Positions 8,582 to 17,482 of a stretch of 35,190 nucleotides of DNA are shown here, one piece after another. Source of the DNA: a virus; the IMG/VR virus record IMGVR_UViG_3300050821_005564, positions 1 through 35,190 of that record; one strand, written 5' to 3'. The position numbers were made by a program, and so were the translations under genes. The notes under the pieces are model-generated. The model was given only the letters and a program-made list of their open reading frames with translations, was not told the DNA's origin and made no database searches. Each line of letters opens with the position of its first letter. The stretch's first letter is position 1.

Positions 8582-8931
8582 TGGAATACAGGTTACTCAG
8601 ATACGAGGAGTGGGATCGAGCGGAAAGCTCGCTAGAGACTTTTGGCCAAAGACTTCCTTCAAAGGAAAATTCCATGCTGTCGGTAGCTGAACATGACGGG
8701 CAGATAGCTGGGATTCTTTGCTTCCATCCCGTTCTGCACGGAGAGCCGTTTTGGGTGCATGAAAGTTACCGCGGGCAAGTGGATATTAGGAAACTTCAAG
8801 CTTCTCTAGTCTCGGCACTCCCTCAAGGTCTTGAGTATTATGCTTTTACCCCTAGCCGCAAGATGCGATGGGTAGCTGGAACCTGCGGCATGAAGCTTCT
8901 GCCATGGGATGTCTGGAAGGGCATAGTCTGA
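8581..8931 (+). CDS. Hypothetical protein, possibly GNAT-like
   Basis: The 116-residue protein starts in the TAATG overlap; a longer upstream reading exists but would overlap the previous gene for 180 bases. It has strands resembling an acyltransferase core (M-L-S-V-A-E-H-D-G-Q-I-A-G-I-L-C-F-H) and a short helix. It lacks a clear acetyl-CoA loop (Q/R-x-x-G-x-G/A). Small acyltransferase-like proteins do sit among tail and ejection genes in related phages. The fold call is weak. Confidence 0.6.
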   Translation: MEYRLLRYEEWDRAESSLETFGQRLPSKENSMLSVAEHDGQIAGILCFHPVLHGEPFWVHESYRGQVDIRKLQASLVSALPQGLEYYAFTPSRKMRWVAGTCGMKLLPWDVWKGIV

Positions 8932-9683
8932 TGCCTCCACTACAGATACTTTCCGGAATTCTTGGATCGTCGGCAGCGGCCAATGCTCAGGCCGGGGCAG
9001 CCAATAACGCTGCAAAGCTCCAATACAATCTTGGCGAGCAGGCTCTTAATCAGAATCAGTCGCAATTCAACACTACGCAGCAGAATATTGCTCCATGGCT
9101 GCAAGCTGGCACTCAGGGCGTAAACTCCTTAGCGTCGCTGCTCTCAAATCCAGGGCAGGGGCTTTTAACTCCTTGGACACAGCAATTCAACGCTCCCACC
9201 GCGGCTCAGGCGCAAGCGACTCCGGGTTATCAGTTTGCCCAGCAACAGGGCCAAAACGCCATCCAGAACAGCGCCGCGGCCCAAGGCGGCCTTCTATCTA
9301 CCGGAGCGCAGAAAACCCTTGATCAGTACTCACAAGGGTTAGCCGATTCTACGTATCAACAGACCTACAACAATGCCCTGACGCAGTATCAGCAGAGTTA
9401 CAACATTTTCCAAGGAAACCAGACAAACACTTTTAACAGGTTAGCGGCGCTGAGCGGAGCAGGACAGACAGCCGCTCAGAATCTGGGACAACTTAGCCAG
9501 CAAGCAAGCAACACGAATGCGAACATTTCAGGGACCACCGGCCAACAGGTAGGCGGATCCATGATGGCGGCTGGCGCGGCAAACGCTTCGGGGTATGCCG
9601 GAATCGCCAACGCCGTGAATGGCGGAATCAATAGCATCAACCAGTTTGCGATGCTTTCCAGTCTCCTTGGGGGCGGTGGCTGA
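8931..9683 (+). CDS. DNA ejection protein, P22 gp7-like
   Basis: The 250-residue protein begins in a TGATG overlap. It is rich in Ala, Gln, Asn, Gly and Ser. It contains the conserved ejection pattern P-G-Y-Q-F-A-Q-Q-Q-G-Q-N-A-I-Q-N-S-A-A-A followed by G-G-L-L-S-T-G and Y-x-Q-G-L-A-D-S-T-Y-x-x-x-Y-N near residues 95-150, and a Gly/Ala-rich hydrophobic end. Such proteins are packed in the head and injected to build a conduit across the cell envelope. It heads a run of three probable ejection genes. Confidence 0.75.
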   Translation: MPPLQILSGILGSSAAANAQAGAANNAAKLQYNLGEQALNQNQSQFNTTQQNIAPWLQAGTQGVNSLASLLSNPGQGLLTPWTQQFNAPTAAQAQATPGYQFAQQQGQNAIQNSAAAQGGLLSTGAQKTLDQYSQGLADSTYQQTYNNALTQYQQSYNIFQGNQTNTFNRLAALSGAGQTAAQNLGQLSQQASNTNANISGTTGQQVGGSMMAAGAANASGYAGIANAVNGGINSINQFAMLSSLLGGGG

Positions 9684-11212
9684 TGGGCGGATTCCCGGCT
9701 CTCCAAATTAATAATCAGCAACCATCGCCTATCGCGGAGTATGCCCAAATCGAGCAAATCAAGGCCAGTCAGCAGCAGCAGCAAGCTACGGCATTGCAAA
9801 TAAAGCAGGAGCAGCAGAACTTGACAGACCAACATGCCGTAACACAAGCCATGCTGAATTGGGATGGCAAAGATCCTAACTCACTCGCCATGGGAGTCCT
9901 TAGAAATGGTGGTTCTGGCCAAGCTGTCTTTGGCGTGACACAAAAACTCCTAGCAACCAAGCAGGCCATAGGCGAGATCGCCAAAAATGATTCCATCACC
10001 GCCCAGAACAACGCCGAAACGATGGCCAAGCAAAACGATGCCTACCGCGGCCGGTTGTTGAACATCGCCGGAATTAAAGATCCTGCTGCCCAACAAACCG
10101 CTTGGGACAATGAGGTCACAAAAGAAGAACAGGCAGGAACCGTCAAGCCGGGCCAAATGTCGCATACCTACCCAGGGAACGAGCAAGCCACTATCCTCGC
10201 TAACAGCTTTGCCGTTGGCAGCCAATTGGTCAAGGAAGCCCAAGAGCGGCAAAAAATGTCTCTCGAGGCTTGGAAGCCTTCTGGCGGGACGCTGGTAAAT
10301 GCCATCACTGGAGAACGCATCGGCGGAATCGATCCTAGCCAAATTCCGCTTATCAACAAAGGCTTCGACGCTCGCTATCAAGTACTGCATCCCGGAGAAA
10401 CCGCGCCAGACTATTTCCAGTTGAAGCCCGGAGCATCGCCAACGGACTTTGACCGGGTGGACAAGCTTCTGGAAGCCACGGAGAAAGGAGCAGCAACAAA
10501 GGCCCAGCAAGATATAGTCAACGCCATGCGTTCGCAAACCTTCGAACTCCAACGCGACAAAACGGACATGAACCCCGTTGTCGGAACAGACAAAAACGGC
10601 CGTCAAGTTCTTGCGCCGCTGAGCCAGGCACAGCAGGCAGGCGTACAAAACCCCATGAAAGCCGATGCCGACATGGTGAACAAAGCTCTTGCTGCCCGGC
10701 ATTGGTTGTCGCTAGCCAACACACAGGCTCCGGCCGACGCCAAGCCGGAAGAGATGGGCATCATGCAGCTGGTCGATAAACTGGATTCTGAAGGAAAGCT
10801 TGGGAAGGTAGCCAGCCGGTGGAACGAGTTCATGGCTGGAAAAGTTGGTGCTGGCGACCCTGATGTGGCAGCTTTGCGGGCCAAGATGGGACTTTCAACG
10901 ACCTTGCTCATGCAGGCGCACGTTGGCTCAAGAGGTTCCGCGCAAATGCTTGAGCATTTCGAGGACTTGGCCAACCAAAAGAAACTCGATGGTCCAACAC
11001 TGAAAGCGGCATTAGGTGCCGAAGTGAATTACGTGCAAGACAAAGCCATGGACCCTAATCCGCCGGATTACAGCAAAGTCAAGGGGAAATCGGCTAAGCC
11101 GGAACTGCAATCGAAGCCCCCCGCGGGAGCTACGCATAAAGTGCAAGGCCCTGACGGGAAAATGCACTATACAAACGCCCAGGGAACGGTAGACATGGGG
11201 ATTGTGCCATGA
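9683..11212 (+). CDS. Probable internal virion / DNA ejection protein
   Basis: The 509-residue protein starts in a TGATG overlap. It is helical, Gln/Lys/Ala-rich, with a Q-Q-Q-Q-Q patch near residue 34, coiled coil in the first 60 residues, and a long charged middle. No catalytic domain is visible. It lies between the gp7-like gene and another hydrophobic, Gly-rich gene, the place of gp20/gp16 in P22. It likely travels in the head and enters the cell with the DNA. Confidence 0.6.
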   Translation: MGGFPALQINNQQPSPIAEYAQIEQIKASQQQQQATALQIKQEQQNLTDQHAVTQAMLNWDGKDPNSLAMGVLRNGGSGQAVFGVTQKLLATKQAIGEIAKNDSITAQNNAETMAKQNDAYRGRLLNIAGIKDPAAQQTAWDNEVTKEEQAGTVKPGQMSHTYPGNEQATILANSFAVGSQLVKEAQERQKMSLEAWKPSGGTLVNAITGERIGGIDPSQIPLINKGFDARYQVLHPGETAPDYFQLKPGASPTDFDRVDKLLEATEKGAATKAQQDIVNAMRSQTFELQRDKTDMNPVVGTDKNGRQVLAPLSQAQQAGVQNPMKADADMVNKALAARHWLSLANTQAPADAKPEEMGIMQLVDKLDSEGKLGKVASRWNEFMAGKVGAGDPDVAALRAKMGLSTTLLMQAHVGSRGSAQMLEHFEDLANQKKLDGPTLKAALGAEVNYVQDKAMDPNPPDYSKVKGKSAKPELQSKPPAGATHKVQGPDGKMHYTNAQGTVDMGIVP

Positions 11213-12405
11213 GCAGCGCTCCGCAACCTCTTTTCGACATGAGCAAAGCCGTTCCTTTGTTCGATATGTCGAAGGCGGAAGCTCTTGATCAGACTCCGCC
11301 AACTCCCGGAGTCGTACCAGGCAATAGAATCCCTCCGGAAATGAGAGGACATCCGGAAGAAGGACTGGACTGGAGCGATGTCAAATCGCATAGCAAAGCC
11401 GTCCTGGAATTAGCTGGAGGAGCGGCCGGCGGGGAGATTTCGGCAGCAAGAGGCCTGTTTGGAGCTCTTGTGCGCATGCTTGGCACTGGGATTGGGGCTG
11501 GAACTGGAAACGCCATAGGGCAAGAAGCAACCTCGGGAACAGTAGATCCTGTAGAGGCGGCTAAAACAGCAGGGAGTTTCGCTGCCGGCGGGGCGCTGGG
11601 AGAATTCGGAGCGAGTCTTCCGGCCTTGAAAAGTTCGCTAAGCCGGTTGATGTATACCCCCGAAGGGGAATTGTCTCCGCTGGCCAAGGCTGTTGTGCAC
11701 CCGACGGAGTTGCCTGAGCAGTTGCTTCGCAAGGTGATTCCTGAACCCACATCGGCTACAGGATTAACGAAAGCTGAGCAAGACGCCCTCGAACAAAAGG
11801 GCAGCGATCTAATGAAACGCCAAGCCCAACAGGATGCTCTTGACAGAAAAGCCGCCGCTGCGGCGCGGTTAGCTGCCAAAAATGCTCCTGAAACTCCAGA
11901 GCCTTCGCCGTTCGGCAGTGCCACATCCACGGCCCCTCAGGCACCAAAAGTCATAATGGATAGTCTCGGTATTCGTTGGGCTGTGGCGCCGGACGGAGCG
12001 CGCGTAACTATCCCAAAAGGGATAGCGGACGCCGACATACCGGCCTATGCTGCTCCAAAGCTGGACGAGCAGCGGCAGATCCTTGGCAACATCAAAGGAG
12101 ACATCCCGAAAGGCTCGGCAACGCCATTCGGAGACGCCACCACAACAACAGCCCCGGCAAAGATTGAATATGTGAACAAATTTGGAAAGCAAACGACCGG
12201 AAGCATCGTGGACCCTAGCTCGCCGCCGCCCGATGTAAAGGTGACTTACCAGTCCGTTCCCGGCAAGGAGCTCTATCAGAAGATGATGGGCGGCGATGGA
12301 AACGCGATTAGAGAATGGATGCGTAGAGGCCTCGAGCTGCCTGACAACGTTAAATTTATGGTTGAGGACGCGGGGGCAAAGCCTTGGCGGAACTATCAGA
12401 AATGA
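11209..12405 (+). CDS. Probable internal virion / ejection protein with tandem FDMSKA motif
   Basis: The 398-residue protein starts in an ATGA overlap. The first 25 residues carry two copies of P-L-F-D-M-S-K-A. This short linear motif resembles ones at the start of other podovirus ejection proteins, perhaps a binding or processing signal. Residues about 65-145 are Gly/Ala-rich and could insert into membranes (G-G-A-A-G-G-E, G-T-G-I-G-A-G-T-G-N-A-I-G-Q). The rest is Pro/Ala-rich and charged. A G-I-R-W-A-V-A-P-D-G-A-R-V segment near residue 253 looks like a repeat of a small beta motif. It is the last of the virion block before the signal-peptide genes. Confidence 0.6.
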   Translation: MSSAPQPLFDMSKAVPLFDMSKAEALDQTPPTPGVVPGNRIPPEMRGHPEEGLDWSDVKSHSKAVLELAGGAAGGEISAARGLFGALVRMLGTGIGAGTGNAIGQEATSGTVDPVEAAKTAGSFAAGGALGEFGASLPALKSSLSRLMYTPEGELSPLAKAVVHPTELPEQLLRKVIPEPTSATGLTKAEQDALEQKGSDLMKRQAQQDALDRKAAAAARLAAKNAPETPEPSPFGSATSTAPQAPKVIMDSLGIRWAVAPDGARVTIPKGIADADIPAYAAPKLDEQRQILGNIKGDIPKGSATPFGDATTTTAPAKIEYVNKFGKQTTGSIVDPSSPPPDVKVTYQSVPGKELYQKMMGGDGNAIREWMRRGLELPDNVKFMVEDAGAKPWRNYQK

Positions 12406-12446
12406 GTATGCCAACGGCGACTACCCAGAGGAAGGCATAAAAACAG

Positions 12447-13694
12447 ATGACAGTGGCGACAATGTACAGGGCTAGTTGGATCATAAAGGCCTCTAGAGCA
12501 ATACTGCTCTTGCTGGTCGTGTTTGGCTATAGTACCGCCGTCTTAGCCCAAGTGGCTGTGGCCCCTAGCCCGGTAGCTAAGCAGCAATTTTTTGGTGTAA
12601 ATGGGGCGCCGCTGGCCTCCGGATGCATCTTTACCTACATTTCCACGACAAGCACGCCTTTGGCAACCTATTCGGACTATACCGGCACGGCCCTCAATCC
12701 CAACCCAATAATCCTCGATAGCGGCGGATTTGCCTCCATCTGGCTGTCGAATGCCACATATCGCTTTGTGCTGGTTTCAGCTGGCGGCGTGAACTGTGCA
12801 TCAGGAGTGACGCAATACACAATTGACGGCATTTCAGCGTATACCATCGTGAACAGTCCGCAGAACCTCTTCTTGCTTGGCGCGACCTCTGATCCTGGCG
12901 GGACGGCCGGAGAACTGGCCTACCGCACAGACATTCCCTGCTTCCGGGGATTCACAGCTTTCTGGGACTGCTTTGTGACGCAGACAGCCACACAGACGCT
13001 GACCAATAAAACGCTGACCGCGCCGATCATTAATACTCCGACAATCATCACGCCAACTATTTCTACTCCCATTGTTAACGGCGCGGCGACAGGCACTGGC
13101 ATTCAGGGTACAGGCGCTAAACTTATGAGTTCTGGCGTAATCTCTGGAACGCTTGCTGCCCCGCTTTGCCTTGACGCCCAATCTGGAGCTACGACTACTG
13201 GCTGTGCACCAACAAACGGCGCCGCGGCTGGCTGCACAGCTATCGGCCCTGTCACGATCACAAACAACAATGCGGCGCAGAACTTGCTTTCCTGCTCTGT
13301 CCTAGCGAATGCGCTTTCAGCTGGAAGTCTATTAAATGTTGATCTTACAGGAGTAGTCAGTTCCGCTGCTGGCCAGACCATTACGATTTCCATGAGTCTT
13401 GGCGGTGGGACAGCTTGCGCGGCTACCTACTCAGCGGGAATAGCCAACTTCCAGCCATTCAACTACGTGGCTAAATTCTCGGTAATTACTTCCGGCGCCG
13501 GAGGGACGGCCAATATCAGTTGTGAAATCTTCGGACCTGGCGCGGCAGTAGCGGGAAACAATGGGGTAGTGGGGCTTCCGACTATTTCAGTGAACACAAC
13601 GATAAACAACACCTTGCTGATTACCGAGCAGATGGGCACGCTCAATGCGGGTAACAGCGTCACGGGGCAATTGCTGAAGGGAGTTGTGTTTTGA
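12447..13694 (+). CDS. Tail-fibre-like protein with N-terminal secretion signal
   Basis: The 415-residue protein begins with a basic start and a hydrophobic core (A-I-L-L-L-L-V-V-F-G) ending in A-V-L-A/Q, a good Sec signal with cleavage after residue 34. Residues about 48-115 match the domain found at the start of many fibres and spikes (N-G-x-P-L-A-S-G...T-Y-S-D...N-P-N-P-I-I-L-D-S-G-G...I-W-L). Residues about 175-205 have the fibre repeat T-L-T-N-K-T-L-T-A-P-I-I-N. The C-terminus is a beta-rich tip. I count 10 Cys, unusual for a protein folded in the cytoplasm. It could be a virion fibre with a hydrophobic anchor or a truly exported protein. Confidence 0.75.
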   Translation: MTVATMYRASWIIKASRAILLLLVVFGYSTAVLAQVAVAPSPVAKQQFFGVNGAPLASGCIFTYISTTSTPLATYSDYTGTALNPNPIILDSGGFASIWLSNATYRFVLVSAGGVNCASGVTQYTIDGISAYTIVNSPQNLFLLGATSDPGGTAGELAYRTDIPCFRGFTAFWDCFVTQTATQTLTNKTLTAPIINTPTIITPTISTPIVNGAATGTGIQGTGAKLMSSGVISGTLAAPLCLDAQSGATTTGCAPTNGAAAGCTAIGPVTITNNNAAQNLLSCSVLANALSAGSLLNVDLTGVVSSAAGQTITISMSLGGGTACAATYSAGIANFQPFNYVAKFSVITSGAGGTANISCEIFGPGAAVAGNNGVVGLPTISVNTTINNTLLITEQMGTLNAGNSVTGQLLKGVVF

Positions 13695-15322
13695 TTAAAA
13701 GATTTATTCTTGGCTTGGCGATGCTGATTGGCCTCTTTGCCATTACCACGGTTGAGATGTGGTTCAGCAAATCGCCAGAGGCGCGAGCCCAAACCAACAT
13801 TTTTTGCGCTGAAAATCTAGCTTGCACGGTTACCGGGATTTGGACCTTTAGTACCGCTCCGGTATTCAGTGCTTCGCCGGTGTTCTCGGCAGGAATAGGG
13901 GCAAACGCTTTTAACGGGCCATCCCCATGGGCTGATGTAACGAGCCCTCCATTTGGAGCCAAATGCGATGGCGTCACAGACGACACTACAGCCGTGCAGG
14001 CAGCCATAAACTCAGTTGCCAGATTCCAAAGCGGGTCAGGATCGCTCAATGGAGGCACGGTCTTCATCCCACCCAACAAGAATGCCTGCTTAGTATCCAC
14101 GTTGAATCTCGACAACACTATCAATGTGACGATCATGGGGCCGGGCTTCGCGCAAGGCTCTTCCGGGACCAACACAGCAACGATAAAGTTTACAGGTACT
14201 TGCGTTGGAGCGGCGTGCTTATCATCGAGGTCGGCTGTAGGGCTTACGTTTATCGGCGTACAACTGCTATTCTCTGGAGCTACAGCCGGCCCCATGTGGG
14301 ATATGAAACACTGCGCGGCGGGAGCTGGATGCGTCGGCAACGATGCCAACAATATCTCCTGCCATGCCTGCACCATTGGCGGACCGGGAGTGACCATAGG
14401 GCCAATCATCAATGCTGAGCAGGTCGATTTCGTATCTTTTGACAACTGGACAGTCTTTGAAAATGCCAGCGTATTCATCACCGGACCTACAAACAACGCG
14501 GAGTTTAGCGATCACGTGGTCTTTGACAAAGTGGAATTCAATACCTACGCAACATCGGCAATACAGAATGCCAGCGTCGATTGGTCCTGCACGCACTGCT
14601 ATTCGAACCCCAACAGCGGGTCTACCGGAGTGCCTTTCCTGAGCTATACGGGAGGCTACAATTCCATGCAGGACCTTTCCATTGCCTTTAGCACAATATT
14701 TGTGGCCAATTCTTCTTCCTCAAATGCGTTTACCGCCATTTCTGTTCCGACTGTAACCGGAGGATTTGGGGGCCTGAACGTCATCAGTAGTCTGATTTCG
14801 GAGCCCGCCGGATCAACCAACGGAATCCCAATCACAATAGGGAACGGACAGTACCTGACCTCGCAAGGAAACACTTTCAGTTCCTGGGGAACGGCATACG
14901 CTTTCGGCACCAACGATACGGTAAGCATAGGATCGAATCTATATTCCAACGTGTCGGCGCTGAATTCCGGTACTCCGGCATTCGGAACAGTGCAGAATCT
15001 AGCCGGGCAGACTTCTCTTTACGGGACTTTGACGGCTGGCGGGACTGTTCCAGTACTTACCGGGACAGGGGCTTGCGCGACGATTACGACGCAGCATGGC
15101 GGAGCTTTTGCCGGCGATGCGAAATGCACCGGAGTCACTGGAGCGAGCACGCTGACAATCACCTTCCCAACAGCTCCGAACGGCTATGTTTGCGATGTGT
15201 GGGACGAAACAACCAGGGCAAATGTGTTCGAGCAAACCTCGCACAGCCCAACGACTTGCGTTTTGACCGTGACTTCGGTTACGGCAAACGATGTGTTTGT
15301 ATTCAAAGCGGTGGCCTATTAA
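13691..15322 (+). CDS. Pectate-lyase-like tailspike protein with N-terminal secretion signal
   Basis: The 543-residue protein starts at TTG in a TTGA overlap. Residues 4-20 are hydrophobic and A-R-A/Q at 31-34 fits a signal peptidase site. Residues 82-108 carry the classic beta-helix spike start (D-V-T-S...F-G-A-K-C-D-G-V-T-D-D-T-T-A-V-Q-A-A-I-N), followed by G-G-T-V-F-I-P-P, the pattern of the Pectate_lyase_3 fold. The C-terminal 70 residues resemble a fibre tip (G-Y-V-C-D-V-W-D...T-T-C-V-L-T). I count 16 Cys, several in C-x-x-C pairs. Such spikes bind or cut surface polysaccharide. Export would be odd for a virion part. Confidence 0.8.
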   Translation: MIKRFILGLAMLIGLFAITTVEMWFSKSPEARAQTNIFCAENLACTVTGIWTFSTAPVFSASPVFSAGIGANAFNGPSPWADVTSPPFGAKCDGVTDDTTAVQAAINSVARFQSGSGSLNGGTVFIPPNKNACLVSTLNLDNTINVTIMGPGFAQGSSGTNTATIKFTGTCVGAACLSSRSAVGLTFIGVQLLFSGATAGPMWDMKHCAAGAGCVGNDANNISCHACTIGGPGVTIGPIINAEQVDFVSFDNWTVFENASVFITGPTNNAEFSDHVVFDKVEFNTYATSAIQNASVDWSCTHCYSNPNSGSTGVPFLSYTGGYNSMQDLSIAFSTIFVANSSSSNAFTAISVPTVTGGFGGLNVISSLISEPAGSTNGIPITIGNGQYLTSQGNTFSSWGTAYAFGTNDTVSIGSNLYSNVSALNSGTPAFGTVQNLAGQTSLYGTLTAGGTVPVLTGTGACATITTQHGGAFAGDAKCTGVTGASTLTITFPTAPNGYVCDVWDETTRANVFEQTSHSPTTCVLTVTSVTANDVFVFKAVAY

Positions 15323-15323
15323 C

Positions 15324-17150
15324 ATGCGAAAACTACTAATCCTTTTGCTTTTACCTTCGACCCTGCTGGCCCAGACACAGATTGGCGGGTCCAGCTCAGG
15401 CGGGGGCATCACGCAGGTAAGCTCGCTGCCAGGGAGCTGTACGGCTACAAGCGGACCCGTTCAACTCACGGTTGCGCCATTCGGTGTTTATGTGCCCTTC
15501 TTTAACGCCGGTGTATGCAGCTATGTGCTGGATGCGCAGCTTGGAGGGCCCATCCTTCCTGCCAGTTTAGGGGTAAAAGCCAATTGGCAAGTCACTTCTA
15601 CCGGCAGTGAGTTTACGGTCACAAGCGCCTCGAATATCGTCACCTGCACCACTTGCAACTTCACCACGACCGCCGCAATTGGCATGGAATTGTTTGCCAC
15701 GAACTGGACTGGATTTGATAATAACTACCCCACAGCAGTGGCAGTCATCGGTCAAGGAACCACCACGCCGGTAACGATCAGCTCGGTGGACAGCAACACG
15801 CAGGTGCACATCTCGGCAAGCGCCACAGGCAACGCAGGAACCACAAACTCAAACAATGGGACGCTGGCTTGGGGGTCGGACGACACGGCGGCATGGCATC
15901 TCGCTAAAGTAGCTGCTTTCGATGGGTTCTCCTGTTTGGCGCTCAATCCGCCAACAGGATTTACAAATTTGAACAATGGTGAATTTCAATCTGCTCCCTG
16001 CCACGGCGTTTCTGGCGGAGCAATCACTTCAAAATACCCTTCCATCACCGGCACCGGCATGGGCGGGAACATGACCTTTATCATTCCGCCGTGGTTCAAC
16101 GTGGCTGGCGGAACCTCTGGCTGCACTGTCGGGACGGGAGCAAGTTGTTTCGGCAACATCGGCCAGTGGGACAAAGTTACGTTCAACGGCTTCGGGCAAC
16201 ACACCTTAGGCATGTCTTCTAGTCCACTGTTCAGGACCGGGAACGACGGAACTTATACGAATTTGGCCTTTTTCGGACTCGGAGACTCGACGACAAACGT
16301 CAGCATTCAAGGCGGGTATCACATCATTTCTAATTGGATTGTGGACGGAGTAGGGTCCGGGCTGGGTGTGGGGGCTGTCAATGCTCATGGCGGCGTGTAT
16401 AGCATTTTTTCAGGGAACAATTCCGGCTCAAATTCACTAAACATCACTGGCGGGGCCGTGTTCAACTGCAACGGCTGCGCGTGGTTTTCCAGTGCAGTTG
16501 CCGGGCCTGCTGTGCTGATAAATAGCGGTTCCTTTTATTATGACGATGGCGGATCGTGCATCCTTGGAACAAACAATTCGTCGTGTTTCTCTGTTACGGG
16601 ACAATTATTTCTCACTAAGTTTGCTACCGGAATCAACTCTAACACCGGGTCGAGCGTCTACAACGTAGCCTCGGGAGGTAAAGCCTTCCTGCACGACAAT
16701 GTATTCAATTCGAGTGGAGCAGGTTCGAACTGCGGCAGCGTGAATGCGGCTGGCACGGTAGTGGACACTGGCGGAAATTCCTACACCTGCACGACTCTCG
16801 GCTACGCTCCAACGATCACGGCCACAGGTTTTGGGACTGGAACGATCACGCTTGATTCCGGCATCAATACCGCCGAACGCGCCAAGTTTACAATTACGCC
16901 GGCAGGTTCGCCGACAGCTACAGGAACAATCGTTTACACGTTCACGCAAACCTACACAATCACTGGTCAGCCGCCCGATTGTCATCTTGAACTAGGCAAT
17001 GGCACAGAGGCTTGGACGGCGCCCGTTACCGTACTTAAAACCAGCATTCTTTTGTGGACAACGACCTCTGTTAGCTGGTCGTGGACGGCAGGCGGGGCGC
17101 CAGGCACGACAGGAACGCTGTCAGGGAGCATCGAATGCTCGCCGCGATAG
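15324..17150 (+). CDS. Beta-helix spike-like protein with secretion signal
   Basis: The ATG at 15324 was chosen because it opens directly with a short signal (M-R-K-L-L-I-L-L-L-L-P-S-T-L-L-A/Q, cut after residue 16); an in-frame start 33 bases upstream would spoil this. The 608-residue protein is Gly/Ser/Thr/Asn-rich. A W-G-S-D-D-T-A-A-W-H-L-A-K motif near residue 190 resembles the spike D-D-T-x-A motif. A long repetitive beta region follows, with an Ig-like end rich in T-G-T. I count 16 Cys, many spaced as C-x-x-C. It probably is a paralogue in design of the previous spike. No catalytic residues can be assigned. Confidence 0.72.
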   Translation: MRKLLILLLLPSTLLAQTQIGGSSSGGGITQVSSLPGSCTATSGPVQLTVAPFGVYVPFFNAGVCSYVLDAQLGGPILPASLGVKANWQVTSTGSEFTVTSASNIVTCTTCNFTTTAAIGMELFATNWTGFDNNYPTAVAVIGQGTTTPVTISSVDSNTQVHISASATGNAGTTNSNNGTLAWGSDDTAAWHLAKVAAFDGFSCLALNPPTGFTNLNNGEFQSAPCHGVSGGAITSKYPSITGTGMGGNMTFIIPPWFNVAGGTSGCTVGTGASCFGNIGQWDKVTFNGFGQHTLGMSSSPLFRTGNDGTYTNLAFFGLGDSTTNVSIQGGYHIISNWIVDGVGSGLGVGAVNAHGGVYSIFSGNNSGSNSLNITGGAVFNCNGCAWFSSAVAGPAVLINSGSFYYDDGGSCILGTNNSSCFSVTGQLFLTKFATGINSNTGSSVYNVASGGKAFLHDNVFNSSGAGSNCGSVNAAGTVVDTGGNSYTCTTLGYAPTITATGFGTGTITLDSGINTAERAKFTITPAGSPTATGTIVYTFTQTYTITGQPPDCHLELGNGTEAWTAPVTVLKTSILLWTTTSVSWSWTAGGAPGTTGTLSGSIECSPR

Positions 17151-17482
17151 TCCTTCTCCTGCAACTGCATTTCGTTAGGCCGCATTTTCCGAGTATTGCG
17201 GAACGCCAAAGCTGCGGCTGCACGGTCCTTCCTCCGTACTTGGGGAATTTCACTATTCCTAAGAACGGGCAGTACCGCTTGGATTACAAGAATTTCTATC
17301 CCGGACAATTTGATGGGAAAACAGTGATCGCGGCGCCTCCGGAGATCATGGAGCATGAAGATTACGGCCTTCCGAACAAGACCCCAATCTATGTCGTAGA
17401 TGAGTCTTACGATCACATCACCGTGAAGTCGAAACCGGGCACTACATGGTGGTACAAAATTTATCTGGCGGTGCCAAAATGA
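17135..17482 (+). CDS. Small protein with hydrophobic N-terminus, probably secreted or anchored
   Basis: The 115-residue protein overlaps the spike gene by 16 bases and the next gene by ATGA. It opens with M-L-A-A-I-V-L-L-L-Q-L, a short hydrophobic segment without a clear cleavage site. A C-G-C motif lies near residue 29, and the rest is a Tyr/Pro-rich small domain ending in strands (T-T-W-W-Y-K-I-Y-L). No family is recognised. Its place inside a run of signal-bearing genes suggests an envelope location. Confidence 0.6.
   Translation: MLAAIVLLLQLHFVRPHFPSIAERQSCGCTVLPPYLGNFTIPKNGQYRLDYKNFYPGQFDGKTVIAAPPEIMEHEDYGLPNKTPIYVVDESYDHITVKSKPGTTWWYKIYLAVPK

Noticed and set aside
16715-16735. T-loop-like GGTTCGAA, hint of a tRNA
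   Set aside because: It lies inside the spike-like coding frame and no acceptor or anticodon stems pair around it.
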